DNA of 64,000 nucleotides, from assembly GCA_023333565.1 (NCBI GenBank), contig JAJKFH010003627.1, forward strand, positions 5,065,501 to 5,129,500, read 5' to 3'. Source of the DNA: Puffinus mauretanicus. Taxonomy: Eukaryota; Chordata; Aves; Procellariiformes; Procellariidae. Shown here one piece after another: positions 1 through 11,555 of this stretch; position 1 is the stretch's first letter, and each line of letters starts with the position of its first letter. Both the position numbers and the translations under genes were made by a program. The notes below the pieces were generated by a model, which saw nothing but the letters and a program-made list of their open reading frames with translations, had not been told where the DNA came from and searched no databases.

Positions 1-3000
1 AGTTATATTTGAATTTGTGGACTTATTTTCCTTGATATTATAGGCAGACCTAGCAGCAATACCCTGTAACCTTTTCATCTGTGATATTCAACTAACTTCT
101 GTATGAAAACAGTCAGCTTTAGTTTTACTGCAGAAAATATATCTATAAAACCCTGTTAACTGTTTTCCTTATGCAAAACAGCAATTATGACCTCTTTGAC
201 TTAGCACTTATTCTACAGAAATAAGCAATTGCCATTTGGCTCTATTCATTTTGTACTTTGTTTCACACTTTCTTAAGATGTATCAGCAGACTTTTAATTA
301 TCCTGCAAATGATTCTATTAAGCATTCTCCTTGCATATTAAATGCAGAAGACATTGTTTTGAGCTTCCTTTGCCTCCTGTGAATAGAATGTGGGCAGACA
401 TAGAAAAATCAAATTATTTTACTAAATGAAAACAACCTGAGCAGAAGAAATCATTTTGAATAATGACAGCTTGGGTGAGAGTGTCACCATTTTCTATCAG
501 TTTGCTCTGCATCACATAGGAGCTCACTTGATGGAATGTTAAAAAAAAAAATGTGTCTAGTAAAAATAAGCTGTGACAGTCTCTAAGTAAATGTAATAAA
601 TCAGGAGGATTTTCAAAGGGAATAAAAAGTGTCATTTATGATGGTTACAGCTTATACGCCCACTATGATTCCTGTACTGGTACAGTTTATACTCTCCCAT
701 GGTAGATAAAATTATTACTTGATCTGTCAAAATGGAGTGACAAAATTTTTGTGGGTAGACAGCTTATTTAAGAATAGTAAAGTTCTATTGTGTGTTTGCT
801 ATCCTAACTCAAAGTACTGCAGAAAACAAGAAATATCCTATGGCTAGAATTAAAGTCAGCAAGGTATCAAAAGTAAATGAAGTGCATATGTTTTGACAGT
901 GGGAAGGAATACTTAGCCTTTGAGGTGGGTTGTGGAGGAACGTAATGAATCTGCTATGATTTAGAGCCTTTAAATTGTGATTAGGAGTCCTTCTAACTCC
1001 TTAAACTCACCACGAGCTGCAGCTGAAACCTGAATAAAGGCCAGACATACTCTTCTGTACCCTTTTTTCTCTGCTTGCACATTTCGAAAGAAATGTTGTG
1101 GAGTTACACTTCCTGTGCTAAATGTGGAGTTGGAGTTCTGTGCTCTGTTAGAAAAGGCATTTAGAGGATGAATGCATTTGCATATTTTCTGAAGAAATGA
1201 TCACAGTTGAAAGGAAAGGATGGTTCCAACATCAGGAATAAGCCCCATATTTCAAAATCGTTACTAATTCCCAGTTACCAGATCCCACTAGTTCCCACTG
1301 GCAACTTAAACCCCAAGTACTCTGGAAGGAACACGGTTTTAAAAATTTTGTAGTGACTGATCTATAGTGACTAGAAGTATACCTTCACTTACAAAAGAAC
1401 TCCTTTCTCTCTGGTATGGCTATCTATTGAAGCTATTTTCTATTCACACAGCTGCATAGAGTATTCACGTAGCTTTGGTAAGGGAAAAGGGGAGCCGAGA
1501 GAGAGGAAGCAATCTGAATTGTGAAACTTTTCCCTTCTCTTCAGATGAAAGACAAGCTGTAAAGTGGGTATCTGGATTTTCCAAAATGCCTAGTAAGACA
1601 CTGCTTTGGGGCTACCCGTAGTGAAGACGAGCCAGTTTTCATGGACTTCAGCTTGCTTCTGCTGCTTGTAGAGCTGCAAGAATATTTGTTACAGTGCCTG
1701 TGGCAAGTAGAGTCAAATTGGACTTCTCCACATGAAAAAAATGGGCATTCTAGGAAGAAGAAAATGTTCCCTTGTACCAACAGAAAAGTCAGCATAGTGT
1801 AGTCTCACTAGGCGAACAGCAAAATTCATGACAAAAGTAAGCAGAGGACATCAAACACCATAGATTTTTTTTCCAAAAGCAGAGTCTTCTAAATATAGAT
1901 TATAGTAATTTACTTTCAAACAACTCATTTTCAGCATCTGACATGTTCATTAACCCCAGGTAGAAAAATTATTGTGGTGCATTAATTTTTCACCAATGAA
2001 GACATTATTCATATTTGCAAGTATCATTAGTGTCTGCCACTGAGGTAGAAAAGTCTTACTGTCTCTCTCCAAATGGAGGATGCATTAGAATGTTAACTAG
2101 GGTCTGCTGAGTTCTGTGGGTTATCAACCCTTGCACACTTTTATGCATTGAATTTTAATTAGACTTTTCTAAAAGTACATCATTAAAAGACATGTTTTAT
2201 AAGTGAGTCAGACAGATATGTAATCCTTTAGTAAAATAAGGTAAAATGTACAAGGATTTAGTGTAAGTATTCTGATAGTTCTTCTGACAATATGAAGGGT
2301 ACAAGTTCATATATTAAACTGTATGTGTGCTCAGCAATTATGAGAACGAAATGAGACCAGAGGTAGTATAGTCCACAGAGGGGGGAAGGGAAGAAGGTTT
2401 CAAAGGTGCCAACAGCAGCAGGTATCGAAAGGTAAGTGAGATCAGAGAGACTTGGGTGTTTCTCTTCCCACTCTGTTATGATAAATCCCTTACACAGTAC
2501 ATTCCTAAAATAGAGACTAAGTATTGGAAAATGTCTCAGAACGATTGGCTCCTATCTTTCTTAGATGATTTTTTGTACGTTCCTTCTACTAGATGCTCAT
2601 AAAGTCTTTTCTTTTATCAAATCTTTATTTAAATGGTTTTGCTTTGGATTTATCTATGACCTATTTTTTTAATCCTTCATGGCATATAGTCCTTCTTCTA
2701 GCTTTTGTTAAAGACATGATGAAAAGGAGAGCAAGTTGAAGCAATGTTGCTCTACTTAAATTGTTTCACATTAAAACAAGGATCAAATTTTTTTCACTGA
2801 ATTATAAGACTGTATACCTGTAGAGTGGCTAATCTTTCAGAACATTCTTTTTTAGGTAGAACGGTGAATGCGTGTCTTACTGATAAATATGACTAAATCT
2901 TAGTCAGGAGCCAAGGGGAACTGATGTTCCCTTTAGTAATGCTTGTAAAACTTTGAATCAATTATTCCCTGTTTCCCCAGTTCCTTCCCCTTTTACTTGC

Positions 3001-3125
3001 AATGTCCAATTTCCACTTAAATGAAAGAGGGCATAAAGTAGCTCGATGCAGAGCTGGCTGAGGACAGTCAGCAAGTTCACTAACTGGAATCAACGTAACG
3101 TGATGGAAACCATACCAAATTCCTT

Positions 3126-3137
3126 CCCCCCCCCCCC
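3126..3137. repeat. C12 homopolymer
   Basis: Twelve consecutive C residues are followed by AAAA. This is a simple mononucleotide repeat, likely to vary in length between individuals and prone to sequencing error. Confidence 0.9.
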
Positions 3138-3540
3138 AAAACTGCTCCAGTTTGTTTTTGTATCTTTCCTGATATTTTTCAGTATAATAAAACCGTCAAG
3201 CTGCCAAAAGCATCCAAAGAACAAACTAGTGAATCAATCCAAAGTTATTTTCTGAATAGTCTGTGGCATTACTAGTGCAGCTGAGATGGGGCTTGTCTTG
3301 CATTGCTTTAAATTAGGTGTCTTGTCTGAGTGAATCTTTTATACACCAGTGGAGGCAATGGAAAGGGACAGTCACTTCCAAAGAAAATGCCCATTTTTCA
3401 GGGTCACTGAAGGCAACCAGACTCCTGGGTATAGGATTTCATCAGGAGCATGACCAGGGTAGGAGGAGTGGGGCATCTCTGGAGGTGCCCATCTCCATGT
3501 TGACAGTAAAGCAGGCTGGAGAATCATCTTGGCCTAGAGC

Positions 3541-3560
3541 AGTGATGGTGAACCTTTAAA
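3541..3560 (+). mobile_element. possible hAT terminal inverted repeat (single end)
   Basis: The sequence CAGTGATGGTGAACCTTT, starting at about 3540, closely resembles the terminal inverted repeat of Charlie-type hAT DNA transposons, which begin CAG(T/G)G and carry a GAACC core. I could not find the matching opposite terminus nearby, nor an 8-base target duplication. It may be one end of a decayed element or a chance match. Confidence 0.25.
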
Positions 3561-5719
3561 TGTTTGTTTTAACTTGTTTTAACAGTTATTGTTAGACCAT
3601 CCCAACTAGTGGTTGCTGGAGAAACCTTTCACTACACATCAAAGCCATAGGCATAGACAAGTCATGTATCAACACAGCTCTTTAACTAAGAAATTACTTA
3701 TTTTCCCTTAATCGGAAGATTGCCCTATTAGAATTTGAGAGTGGCTTAGTCCATAATTTCCTCTACTGCAAGAGAAGAATGGGATATTACCTTCCAGGGC
3801 ACTCCTGTCTCCTCTATATATGACCTTTATCAAATTTTTAGCTGGTGAATGATTGGATTTGCATGAGGAATGCCTAAATGTTAAATGGTATAGCATGTAC
3901 CTAGGAATCTGATGGCAAACTGTGACATCAGATTTAAACCTTGGCTTCAAGATGAAAATAAAGAGTTATAGCAGATTCATCTATTCTCAGGAAAGAGCTC
4001 CACTATTAGGTTTGTATTAGGTATGTTTTTACCACTCCCTGTAAGGTATGTCAGATCTTTATGATTAAAAAGAAGATTTTTTTCTTTTCTTGGTAATGTA
4101 GGTAGTAGTATACAATATGAAATGCCATGAGATTCTCCTGGGAGATAAAAGACCTTGGGAAGAAGCATTGTAACGAGTAATTGATGTTAAGATTGTGTGA
4201 GAAGAAATGAACATATGCAGGGGTATACAAAGAACAAGTGTGATTATTGTCTTATATTGTACTTGTGTAATTCTGGATTCTGCACTAGGTTTCAATTATG
4301 TGACTCCAGGTAAAGTGGGAAGGAATCGCTTGGGTAATGCTCATGTTGAGAGTTTTGGAAAAGGGTTCTTAATGTTTATTTACATTGGATAAACAAGGAG
4401 AAAAACTGGACCACAAGTAGATGTGAGCAATTTTTACTGTATCATCATTTATTCTTTTGCATTTAATTTCACACGAAGATGACAGTGCCTCTGTGGAAAC
4501 TACATATACCAAGACAGCTTTTGTGGCTACCCATTTTGAAGTCCAGTAAGGTAGTGAATCTGTATGTTTAAATGTTAGAATTGGTAATACAATTGGGAAA
4601 TGAAGCCAGGAATACACTTTGAGCTTCGTATATCAAAATAAAATAATCTTTTTAGGGCTTTGTTGCATTACTCACGTGCTTGCCTTGATTGTAAAAACTC
4701 AGTTTAACTGGTATTTAATTTAGTCTTGCTATCTTAACGTTTTTTAACAATGGTAATAAATCTTATTACTGATTATATTAGTATTGGAAACTAGTCCAAG
4801 TCTGTTTGGTTCAAACACCTGTTAATTTTTGTACATACGAATGATTTGATCACATAATTATATGATGTTCATATAGAATGAATAGTTGAATCTTTTCAGA
4901 TGTTGCTTGTTTAATTTCAGTGTTATAATTTGGATGTTCTGGACATAATAATAAGTCCATATATGAAGCATTTGTATAACCATTTTTTCAGTACAGTTTT
5001 TCCTATGAAAAAAGTTTCTAGGAACTAGAAAGCTAGTTGAATAGTTAACCATTGTACAATTTAATTACACCTAATGTTATTTTTCTGGCTTTTACACAAC
5101 ACAAAACCTATGTATTGCATTTTCATTTGTTTGTCTTTGAGCTCAGCCATAGAAAGTTATTCCTATCTCTAGATAGTTGTATTATTTAAGCACTTTTTGT
5201 TTTGATGGAAATTACTTTTGTAGGAAGAAATTTACCGCTTTGACTGCGATCAGGGCCACAGCTCAGTCCGTAACATTCACTGCTGACATGCCTATTTCCT
5301 ACCTGTCAGAATGAAATACTAATGGTAGGTCCTATCAATTCTGACATTGCTTTCTTATTTTTTATAACCAAGGTCACTTTGCTTCAAGTTTACATTTGGC
5401 ATGCAAATAGAAATGAAACTATAAAAAGGATTATTATTTTTTGCAGCAAATTTGTGCCGATCGTGTCTTATTTTAATGTTTTTCATTTCAAGGAATAAAA
5501 CATTTGAAAAATTTAAGGTGATAGATAAGGCATTTACTTGTTGGAAAGCAGCAAAAAGGTGCTTTTTCATCTTTATTATTAAATACACATGCAAAATCAG
5601 ACTGGCTAATCAGCTGGTTCTTTTCTCAGCATCTATGTTATTGCATTCATGTTTAAATGAAGCATTTGAAAGGTATTTAAGGACTATTGTCTAAACCTTA
5701 CAAAATATCTGTTCACAAA

Positions 5720-5753
5720 GAGTCTAAAGGACTCTATAGGAGTCTTTAGTCTC
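5720..5753. repeat. short inverted repeat / hairpin
   Basis: The arm GAGTCTAAAGGACTC at 5720-5734 pairs almost perfectly with GAGTCTTTAGTCTC at 5740-5753 across a TATAG loop, with a single-base bulge. Flanking bases add a partial direct repeat (CTCTATAGG occurs at 5732-5740 and again at 5751-5759). No known RNA family is recognised. Confidence 0.6.
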
Positions 5754-7038
5754 TATAGGAAAGGGAAGCGATGGTCTTTTAGGGTAAAAGACATTGTATT
5801 TCTCTTGAACACACCAAGGGAGTCTTGCATTTCAATTCCCAGGGCCTATTTTTCAGCAAATCTTTGTTCTTTAATCATAATTTTCATTATCGTCTGCTTA
5901 GTATCATGTCCTCTTTTTTATACTCAGAAGTGAGAAGCCTTGTTTATGCTTCTGAAGGCTGGAAGAATAGCACCATGGGAAATCAATGTCCTTGTTTTAT
6001 CTGCATGCTCAGGTGTAGTACAGGTAAAGCTTCTAACATTGCACTGCCAATGACCCCTATCATATTTTAATGGACTCTCTCTTTTGGGTAGCCTGAGAGA
6101 AGTAATTTAGCCTGCTTAAAGTTGGTATTTTGGGGGAGAGCTTTCTGGCTGTTATATGTTTCCAATTGCAGTTCTCATGATCTTATACAGAGATCAATCA
6201 TGTGTTTTATTTAGATGATTTTGTGTGTGATTTTTTTTAGCGTTTCTTTGTTTGTTTCTAATACAAATTAAAATTCTGAATCTTTAGCCAACTGGAATAA
6301 GGCTATTTTAGCACTGATTTGACAAAGACAGTCTTTTCGTAAATTGGGACAATATAAAGGTTTTGTGTAATAACCTTTTTATTTATTGCAAAACTATGAA
6401 ACGTTGTATTTCTGTTGTTAAGAAATGCCAATAAAAGGTGTAGTTTTCATGGTACCAAACAAGCTGCTCTTGTGATGGAAACTCAACACCACAGCTCTTG
6501 GAATTAGAGTGTCTGGAGCACCAGAATAGACCTTAATAAATAGGCTCTCCTATGTAGTTTTTGCAAGGGAAGGGATTGGCTTCTAGACTTCATCACAGTG
6601 TACTCAATTTTAGATCTATTCCATTTTGCAATAGTAAATTGAGAGAATGCTGCAGAATACCACTCTGTTTCTGGGATATTCAGAAAGAAATAGCAGGTTT
6701 TGTAAACTCATTGTCTTTCATACTAGATAGGACCATATATAAGTGTTCCTCGGTTACGTTCTTTGCAGAGCCAGCCACATCCTTATTAGCTTTTCATAGG
6801 TACTAGTACAATTAAAAAACTTCCCAGAATATAGGTGGTAAGTTTGGTCTGGTGGTCACCTCTATTCATTATTCTTCTGTTTCATTTCTCATCATGCTGC
6901 CGCTACATGCAGTATTTGATACTGATAGTGTTGCTTATTGCATTAATGTAATTCCAATTTACTGTACTTGCTAGTCTTCTCCCTCCTCCACCGCTACATG
7001 ATATGTTTCAAAGCAGGGGTATATTTCAGAAGGGTTAA

Positions 7039-7043
7039 ATATG
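7039..7043. repeat. target-site duplication, left copy (ATATG)
   Basis: ATATG directly abuts the left edge of the LTR and recurs immediately after its right edge at 7620-7624. A 5-base duplication is the hallmark of retroviral integration in several endogenous retrovirus classes and fixes the element's boundaries. Confidence 0.8.
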
Positions 7044-7170
7044 TGTCGTGGTTTAACCTGGCAGCAGCCAAATACCACGCAGCCGCTCGCTCACCCCCTC
7101 GCCGGGTGGGATGGGGGAGAGAATCAGAAGGGTAGAAGTGGGAAAAACTCATGGGTTGAGATAAAGACAG

Positions 7171-7176
7171 TTTAAT
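7171..7176 (-). terminator. LTR polyadenylation hexamer ATTAAA
   Basis: The plus-strand TTTAAT reads ATTAAA on the minus strand and is followed by CTGTCTTTATCTCAACCC, the usual R/U5 start in this LTR type. Cleavage would fall within roughly 15-25 bases downstream, near 7150. ATTAAA is the commonest natural variant of AATAAA. Confidence 0.5.
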
Positions 7177-7355
7177 AGGGGAAGCAAAAGCTGCGCACGC
7201 AAGCAAAGCAAAACAAGGAATTCATTCACCACTTCCCATCGGCAGGCAGGTGTTCAGCCATCGCCAGGAAAGCAGGGCTCCATCACGCGTAACGGTTACT
7301 TGGGAAGACAAACGCCATCACTCCGAACGCCCCCCACTCCTTCTTCTTCACCCAG

Positions 7356-7364
7356 CCTTATATG
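7356..7364 (-). promoter_or_regulatory. LTR TATA box (CATATAAGG on minus strand)
   Basis: The plus-strand text CCTTATATG reads CATATAAGG on the minus strand, the element's sense orientation. It lies about 185 bases before the polyadenylation hexamer, as expected for the U3/R junction of a retroviral LTR. Transcription would run toward lower coordinates. Confidence 0.55.
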
Positions 7365-7370
7365 CTGAGC

Positions 7371-7380
7371 ATGACGTCAT
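7371..7380. promoter_or_regulatory. CRE/ATF-type palindrome ATGACGTCAT in LTR U3
   Basis: A perfect 10-base palindrome contains the full consensus cAMP-response element TGACGTCA. In the LTR's own orientation it sits just upstream of the TATA-like box, a standard promoter-proximal position for CREB/ATF sites. That CREB/ATF factors bind this core is established; that this copy is active is inference. Confidence 0.6.
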
Positions 7381-7619
7381 ATGGTATGGAATAGCCTATT
7401 GGCCAGCTGGGCCAGCCGTCCTGGCCACGGTCCCTCCCAGCCCCCTGCACATCTGGCAGGGCATGGGAAGACGAAAAGTCCTTGACTCGCGTAAACAATA
7501 CCTAGCAAGAACCAAAACATCAGTGTGCCATCAACATTATTCTCACACTACATCCAAAACACAGCACTATACCAGTTAATAGGAAGAAAATCAACTCCAT
7601 CCCAGCCAAAACCAGGACA

Positions 7620-7624
7620 ATATG
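7620..7624. repeat. target-site duplication, right copy (ATATG)
   Basis: This matches 7039-7043 exactly. It leads directly into a short (AT)n run at 7629-7642. Confidence 0.8.
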
Positions 7625-10220
7625 TTAAATATATATATATATTTAAATGTTTACCATTAACAAACAACAAGTAATAATGCATAAACATAGGCAAAACTGT
7701 TCAGTTATATTTATCTTACTACAGTTTTCAAATACCATCCTATATGCAATCTGAGCAGTTTCCCTTCCCGTGAAGTAGAAATATAAATGCATTCCTACAT
7801 TGTAGAACATTGTTTAATAAGTCAATACTTATAAGACCTTTCAAATGCTCATAAGGAAGGTTCAGAATAAATGCAAAGGATTAAATCATTTAATAATGAA
7901 TATTACTACTACTGCAGACTATATCCCTTGCTTAAATAAAACGTAAAACAAGTCAGGATTTCTCTGTGGCACTGAATTCGTGCAGACCCGTATCATCATT
8001 GGTTTTGCCTACTTTAGTGGATAAAACCAGACAAAACCTCCACTTTTTGGGCAATTTTTATTATAGTCAGGATGGTGATGTGTGGCATAATTTCTGCAAC
8101 GTCATCCTTATTGGAGAAATTCCTTTATTAAATTTTGTTTTGTTGTGTTTTATTTTTGTTAGTATGAAAGGAGATTTCATGGGCTGGAGAAAGCAAACCA
8201 AGAAGTACCTGTTATTATCATCACTTTCCTTTTGACAGTCAGTGGGACTTTGTGCTGCTTTATGTAATTGCCTTTGGAATACTGTAGAAGTCTGGTTACT
8301 GAAGTAGACAGGGTATTTCAGCAGACATTTTGGTCTAGAAAATAGCTTGACAGCTTCAAAATCTGCAGGATTTTCTTTGGTATATTGAGATTTCTCTGAT
8401 CTCAGGAATGGGAGAAAATACGCATTTATGGTGAAAGAACACAGCATTGGGAGGATGCCGACTCTGAGGTCTGCCCTTGACTTTGCACCAGGTATTTGAA
8501 AAGCCCTCAGCAAGATGCTTAGTGCTTCCATCCTTCTGTGTCCCACCTCAGAAAGGTGTAGGTGTATTTCATAATGTTGGAAGACACTGTGTCCTATGAT
8601 AGGACATACAAAAAGGTATTTTGCTTCTAGGGAAACTGATACAGCCCATGGTCTTTTCTGTGCTATTTCTTTATGCACAAGTAATTTTTTTTTCTTTTTT
8701 TTTTGGATATAAGCTCAGTGTTATTCAATGGCAGTAGCCTTGCAGGGTGAGAAAATCCATGGAAGGCATGGAAAGGACCGTTTTGCATGTTGTTGTTAAA
8801 GAAAAGGTCTCAAATTATTCCCTTCTTGAGTAATAAGCCAAAAGCTTCTATTGTAATGTGTGTACCCAGCATTGTATCTTTTCCCTTTCAGACAGAAAGG
8901 AGTAGACTTATTTATCTAATCTGTCAATCTAACCTATGCATTTCTGATGTACACATTTACTAGAGGTCTGAGCACTGTTTGTGCTGCTCTGATTTATAGA
9001 GAGTTCTCACTGATATATGGCCTTGATGTTCCTCCTCTTCTGTATTTTAGCTGTCGGTGGCTCTCTTTTGACTGTTATTTGTTAAGTCTTGTTACTACTA
9101 GGCTCTAATTATAGCTCCTATTACTTTTAGGAAAATGCTGAAATACAAGCTCAAAAGGGGCTTTAGAAGTGCATAAATGAGAATTAGAGATGTGATAAGC
9201 ACTCATCAATAGGCTACTGGGGCTTTTCACTTATCATCATTCAAATAATAATTAGAATATTTAGATGCTAAGTACAGATCTGAGAGAGAAAATGAAATGG
9301 AAAGGTTTTTTTTTTTTTAATGTATATACAAATAAAATGTAATAAAGATCACTTGTGTGGATTCACACACCGTGTGGAGTTATGTATGTTTTGCCTTTGT
9401 TTTGCAGAACTGTTCTTTACAGGAAGTAATGCTTTTTACAGTAAATGAAACTGCTAAATATGGATTATGTAGGAGTTGAATTGGTAAAAGACCTTTAGAA
9501 TGGTTGTGTATTTAAATACAAAAAGGAAAGGGACAATCTAAATCCTTATGGTAGGGACAGTCTAAATCATTATTTCAATCTGGTTTTGAGCATAGACAAC
9601 TCTCAGGGGAACTTTTCAAAACAAACAGCATAAAAGAAAGGAAATTCAGTAATGAAATAGAGCAGACTACAGTGGTGAATAAATGGTAAATAAAAAGTTA
9701 AATTAACATTTTCTAGAAATATCTGGAGCAGTCACCATTATGGACGTCTCATAATCCATGTGTGAAAACATTACCAACTGCCTGTGTTTCAGGATCAGGA
9801 AGGTTGCATGGAAGCCATGCAGTTAACTCTGGTCGCAAAAATTCTAACTTTGCAAGGATGAATCTAATTCCCTTGCCATTTCTTCACAAATATTTGAAGC
9901 AGCAGAATTGCCACTGCTGTATTGGTGCTAAGACCAACGATTTACTATAAGAAGTTTTAAATCCCCATCTTACAAAGCATTTAATTTTTATAACTGAAGC
10001 CTTGCTCTCTCGTGACTATTGACTCTCCATGAGGCTAATTTTGCAGTAAATATTTTTTCCTTTACCAATGTAAATGTTTCTGATTTCTTATGCATCTCAC
10101 CCCCCCTCTCTATATGCCTAGTGATCTTCCCTATAGATCCCTTCTGTTTGGATAACTGTGTGCATCAGATGGCAAATAGTTGGCTGCTGGTTTGCATGTT
10201 GCAGGGATCAATCCTTCACT
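7625..10220. other. noncoding DNA with one unexplained long open frame
   Basis: This is AT-rich unique sequence. It includes an (AT)n run at 7629-7642 and T runs near 8686-8703 and 9307-9319. The only notable coding signal is a 203-codon ATG-started frame on the minus strand at 8067-8678. I recognise no domain in its translation, it lacks an obvious promoter or flanking exons, and its composition (scattered Lys, Ser, Phe, Cys) looks like translated noncoding DNA. I do not call it a gene. Confidence 0.6.
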
Positions 10221-10270
10221 GATAGGGTAATGGACTGGATGACCTAAGATATGTCTTTCATCTTTATTTT
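10221..10270 (+). mobile_element. degraded CR1-like LINE 3' end
   Basis: The text GGTAATGGACTGGATGACCT followed by AAGATATGTCTTTCATC resembles the CR1 3' end ('...tggactagatgacct-aagaggtcttttcca...'). The terminal ATTCTATG repeats are lost or unrecognisable, so this is a tentative old fragment. Confidence 0.45.
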
Positions 10271-10919
10271 ATCACTGCAAAATGCAAGTGGGCGTGCAAA
10301 TCCTAGCTCTCTGCCAAAGCCATCTGCTCAAAAATATTATACAAACAGACAAAGAAGGTTTAAACTAATTACAACTTTTGTCTGTTTATGAAAATTATTC
10401 TTTGCTACTGCAATCATATATCTGGGCTTCCCCTAGTTGTGTCATCTTTTTAAATAAAAAAAAAAATCATCTGGGCACAATCTGAAGACTTTGAGTATTT
10501 TTTGGTGATTTGTGGATGTCCCCCAGTCCAGCAGGAACACTAGCAGGTTCTCTGACGGCCGGTCAGTTCAATGCACTCATTGCCTGAAGACTGCATGTGT
10601 TTTTCCGTAGAAGATCATAGATAGCAATATGGAAACCCCACGTTAGGCTCTTTATTGAACTGTTGCCCTTGCCTTGCTTTTGCACTTTAAAAGGCTGGTC
10701 TCTAGGGAAGAGCTAGGGTTCACATTGATATACAACTTTATCTTTGGCGTAGGAATCTCTTTACATGCACAAAATAGTGTATTTCACCTGTGTTGAGAAG
10801 AACAGTTCATTTCCTGTGGGCTGGAGAAATTGGACTGAACATAACCTCCTTCCAGGGGCTGCCAACAAACCAGAGAAGAATGGTCCTTCTGAACTTCCAT
10901 GATCTCCTCTTTTTCCCAG

Positions 10920-11073
10920 TGCTCCCTCTGTCCTGCGGGCTGTCCGATCTCCTGATCTTATCGAGAAACACTTCTGGAATGAAGTGGACAGTTTCCCTAA
11001 CTGGGATGAGTTGTCCACTCTTTTGCATGGCCGGGCTGTGCCGGACAGCCATTCTCCATCCTCAGCTTTGTAG
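10920..11073 (+). CDS. candidate terminal coding exon of an unidentified gene
   Basis: A strong splice-acceptor-like tract (CTCCTCTTTTTCCCAG, ending at 10919) precedes a frame that opens at 10921 and runs 50 codons to a TAG at 11071-11073. The translated C-terminus contains a segment with SPDLIEKHFW and SFPNWDELSTLL and ends in SPSSAL. Third codon positions are rich in G and C compared with the AT-rich surroundings, as in real exons. UTR-like sequence with an AATAAA follows. I do not recognise the protein and see no convincing upstream exon in the window. The same frame is also open from 10753 up to a single TGA at 10900-10902, so this could instead be a decayed retrocopy with one stop. An intron-flanked last exon (phase 2) is favoured because of the acceptor. 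Confidence 0.35.
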
Positions 11074-11555
11074 CAGCCAGATGAGGACTGCTGCCTAGCC
11101 CCATCCAGCAGGTCACTGAGCTCACACTGAGGCTGTACCATGTTATTGCTGGCTTTTTGGGTGACAGATGGAAAGCCATAAGCTTTGTCACGAAGTGTTG
11201 TCTGAGCCAGTAACAGTTGTATGTGCAGTTCAGGGTGTTGGTGTGTTCAAAGTTTTATGTGTTTGTGTGATATTGTAAAAAAGAAAAAAGAAAATAGTCT
11301 CTTCACTGGTTAAAGAGAGCTCCCTTTAAAAATTGTATATAGAAAAAAAAAAGCTGTTTACTTGTATTTTTTGTTGACAGGAATTTTCAGTTTAAGTTTT
11401 TTTTTTTTTTTTTACAAGCTTTTGACCAACTCTTTATGGCTTTTATCTCTGCAAGTGGTTACTGCAAAAATATTTTTAGCCACATATTGTTTTAGAGGTA
11501 TCAGCTCCAGTGAAACTGTCCTCTGTATCTAAATAAAAGCAAATTGTTTGCTCAC
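11074..11555 (+). other. putative 3' untranslated region with poly(A) signal
   Basis: This follows the candidate stop codon. It is T- and A-rich, with GT-rich stretches and a 17-base T run at 11397-11413. AATAAA at 11532-11537 is followed within about 20 bases by a plausible cleavage point and TG-rich sequence, the usual arrangement of a vertebrate polyadenylation site. No genomically encoded poly(A) tail is visible after it, which argues mildly against a recent processed pseudogene. Confidence 0.35.

Larger units (their letters stand above)
1..7038. other. AT-rich noncoding DNA, no supported gene
   Basis: No open frame here exceeds about 85 codons, and none shows a recognisable domain, codon bias, or a convincing splice-site pair. 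The stretch is AT-rich with short homopolymers, including an A run near 540 and 12 consecutive C at 3126-3137. Two small structural features inside it are listed separately: a hAT-like terminal motif at 3541 and a hairpin at 5720. It is best read as intergenic or intronic sequence. Confidence 0.7.
7044..7619 (-). mobile_element. solo LTR of an avian endogenous retrovirus
   Basis: A 576-base element with TG...CA ends is flanked by perfect 5-base duplications (ATATG). Read on the minus strand it starts TGTCCTGGTTTTGGCTGGGA and ends GGTTAAACCACGACA, which I recognise as a widespread bird LTR type; the class (probably ERVL-like, from the 5-base duplication) is inferred. On the minus strand it contains, in order, an ATGACGTCAT palindrome, a CATATAAGG TATA-like box and an ATTAAA polyadenylation hexamer about 185 bases further on, giving a U3-R-U5 layout. 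No gag, pol or env sequence is attached, so this is a solo LTR left by recombination between two LTRs. It is GC- and CpG-richer than its surroundings. Short open frames inside it are incidental. Confidence 0.88.

Noticed and set aside
7250..7579. 109-codon open frame within the LTR
   Set aside because: It lies wholly inside the solo LTR, antisense to the element's own orientation; LTRs of this type are noncoding.
10761..11141. 126-codon minus-strand frame opposite the candidate terminal exon
   Set aside because: It is probably the shadow of a GC-richer plus-strand segment; the acceptor, stop and poly(A) arrangement supports the plus strand.
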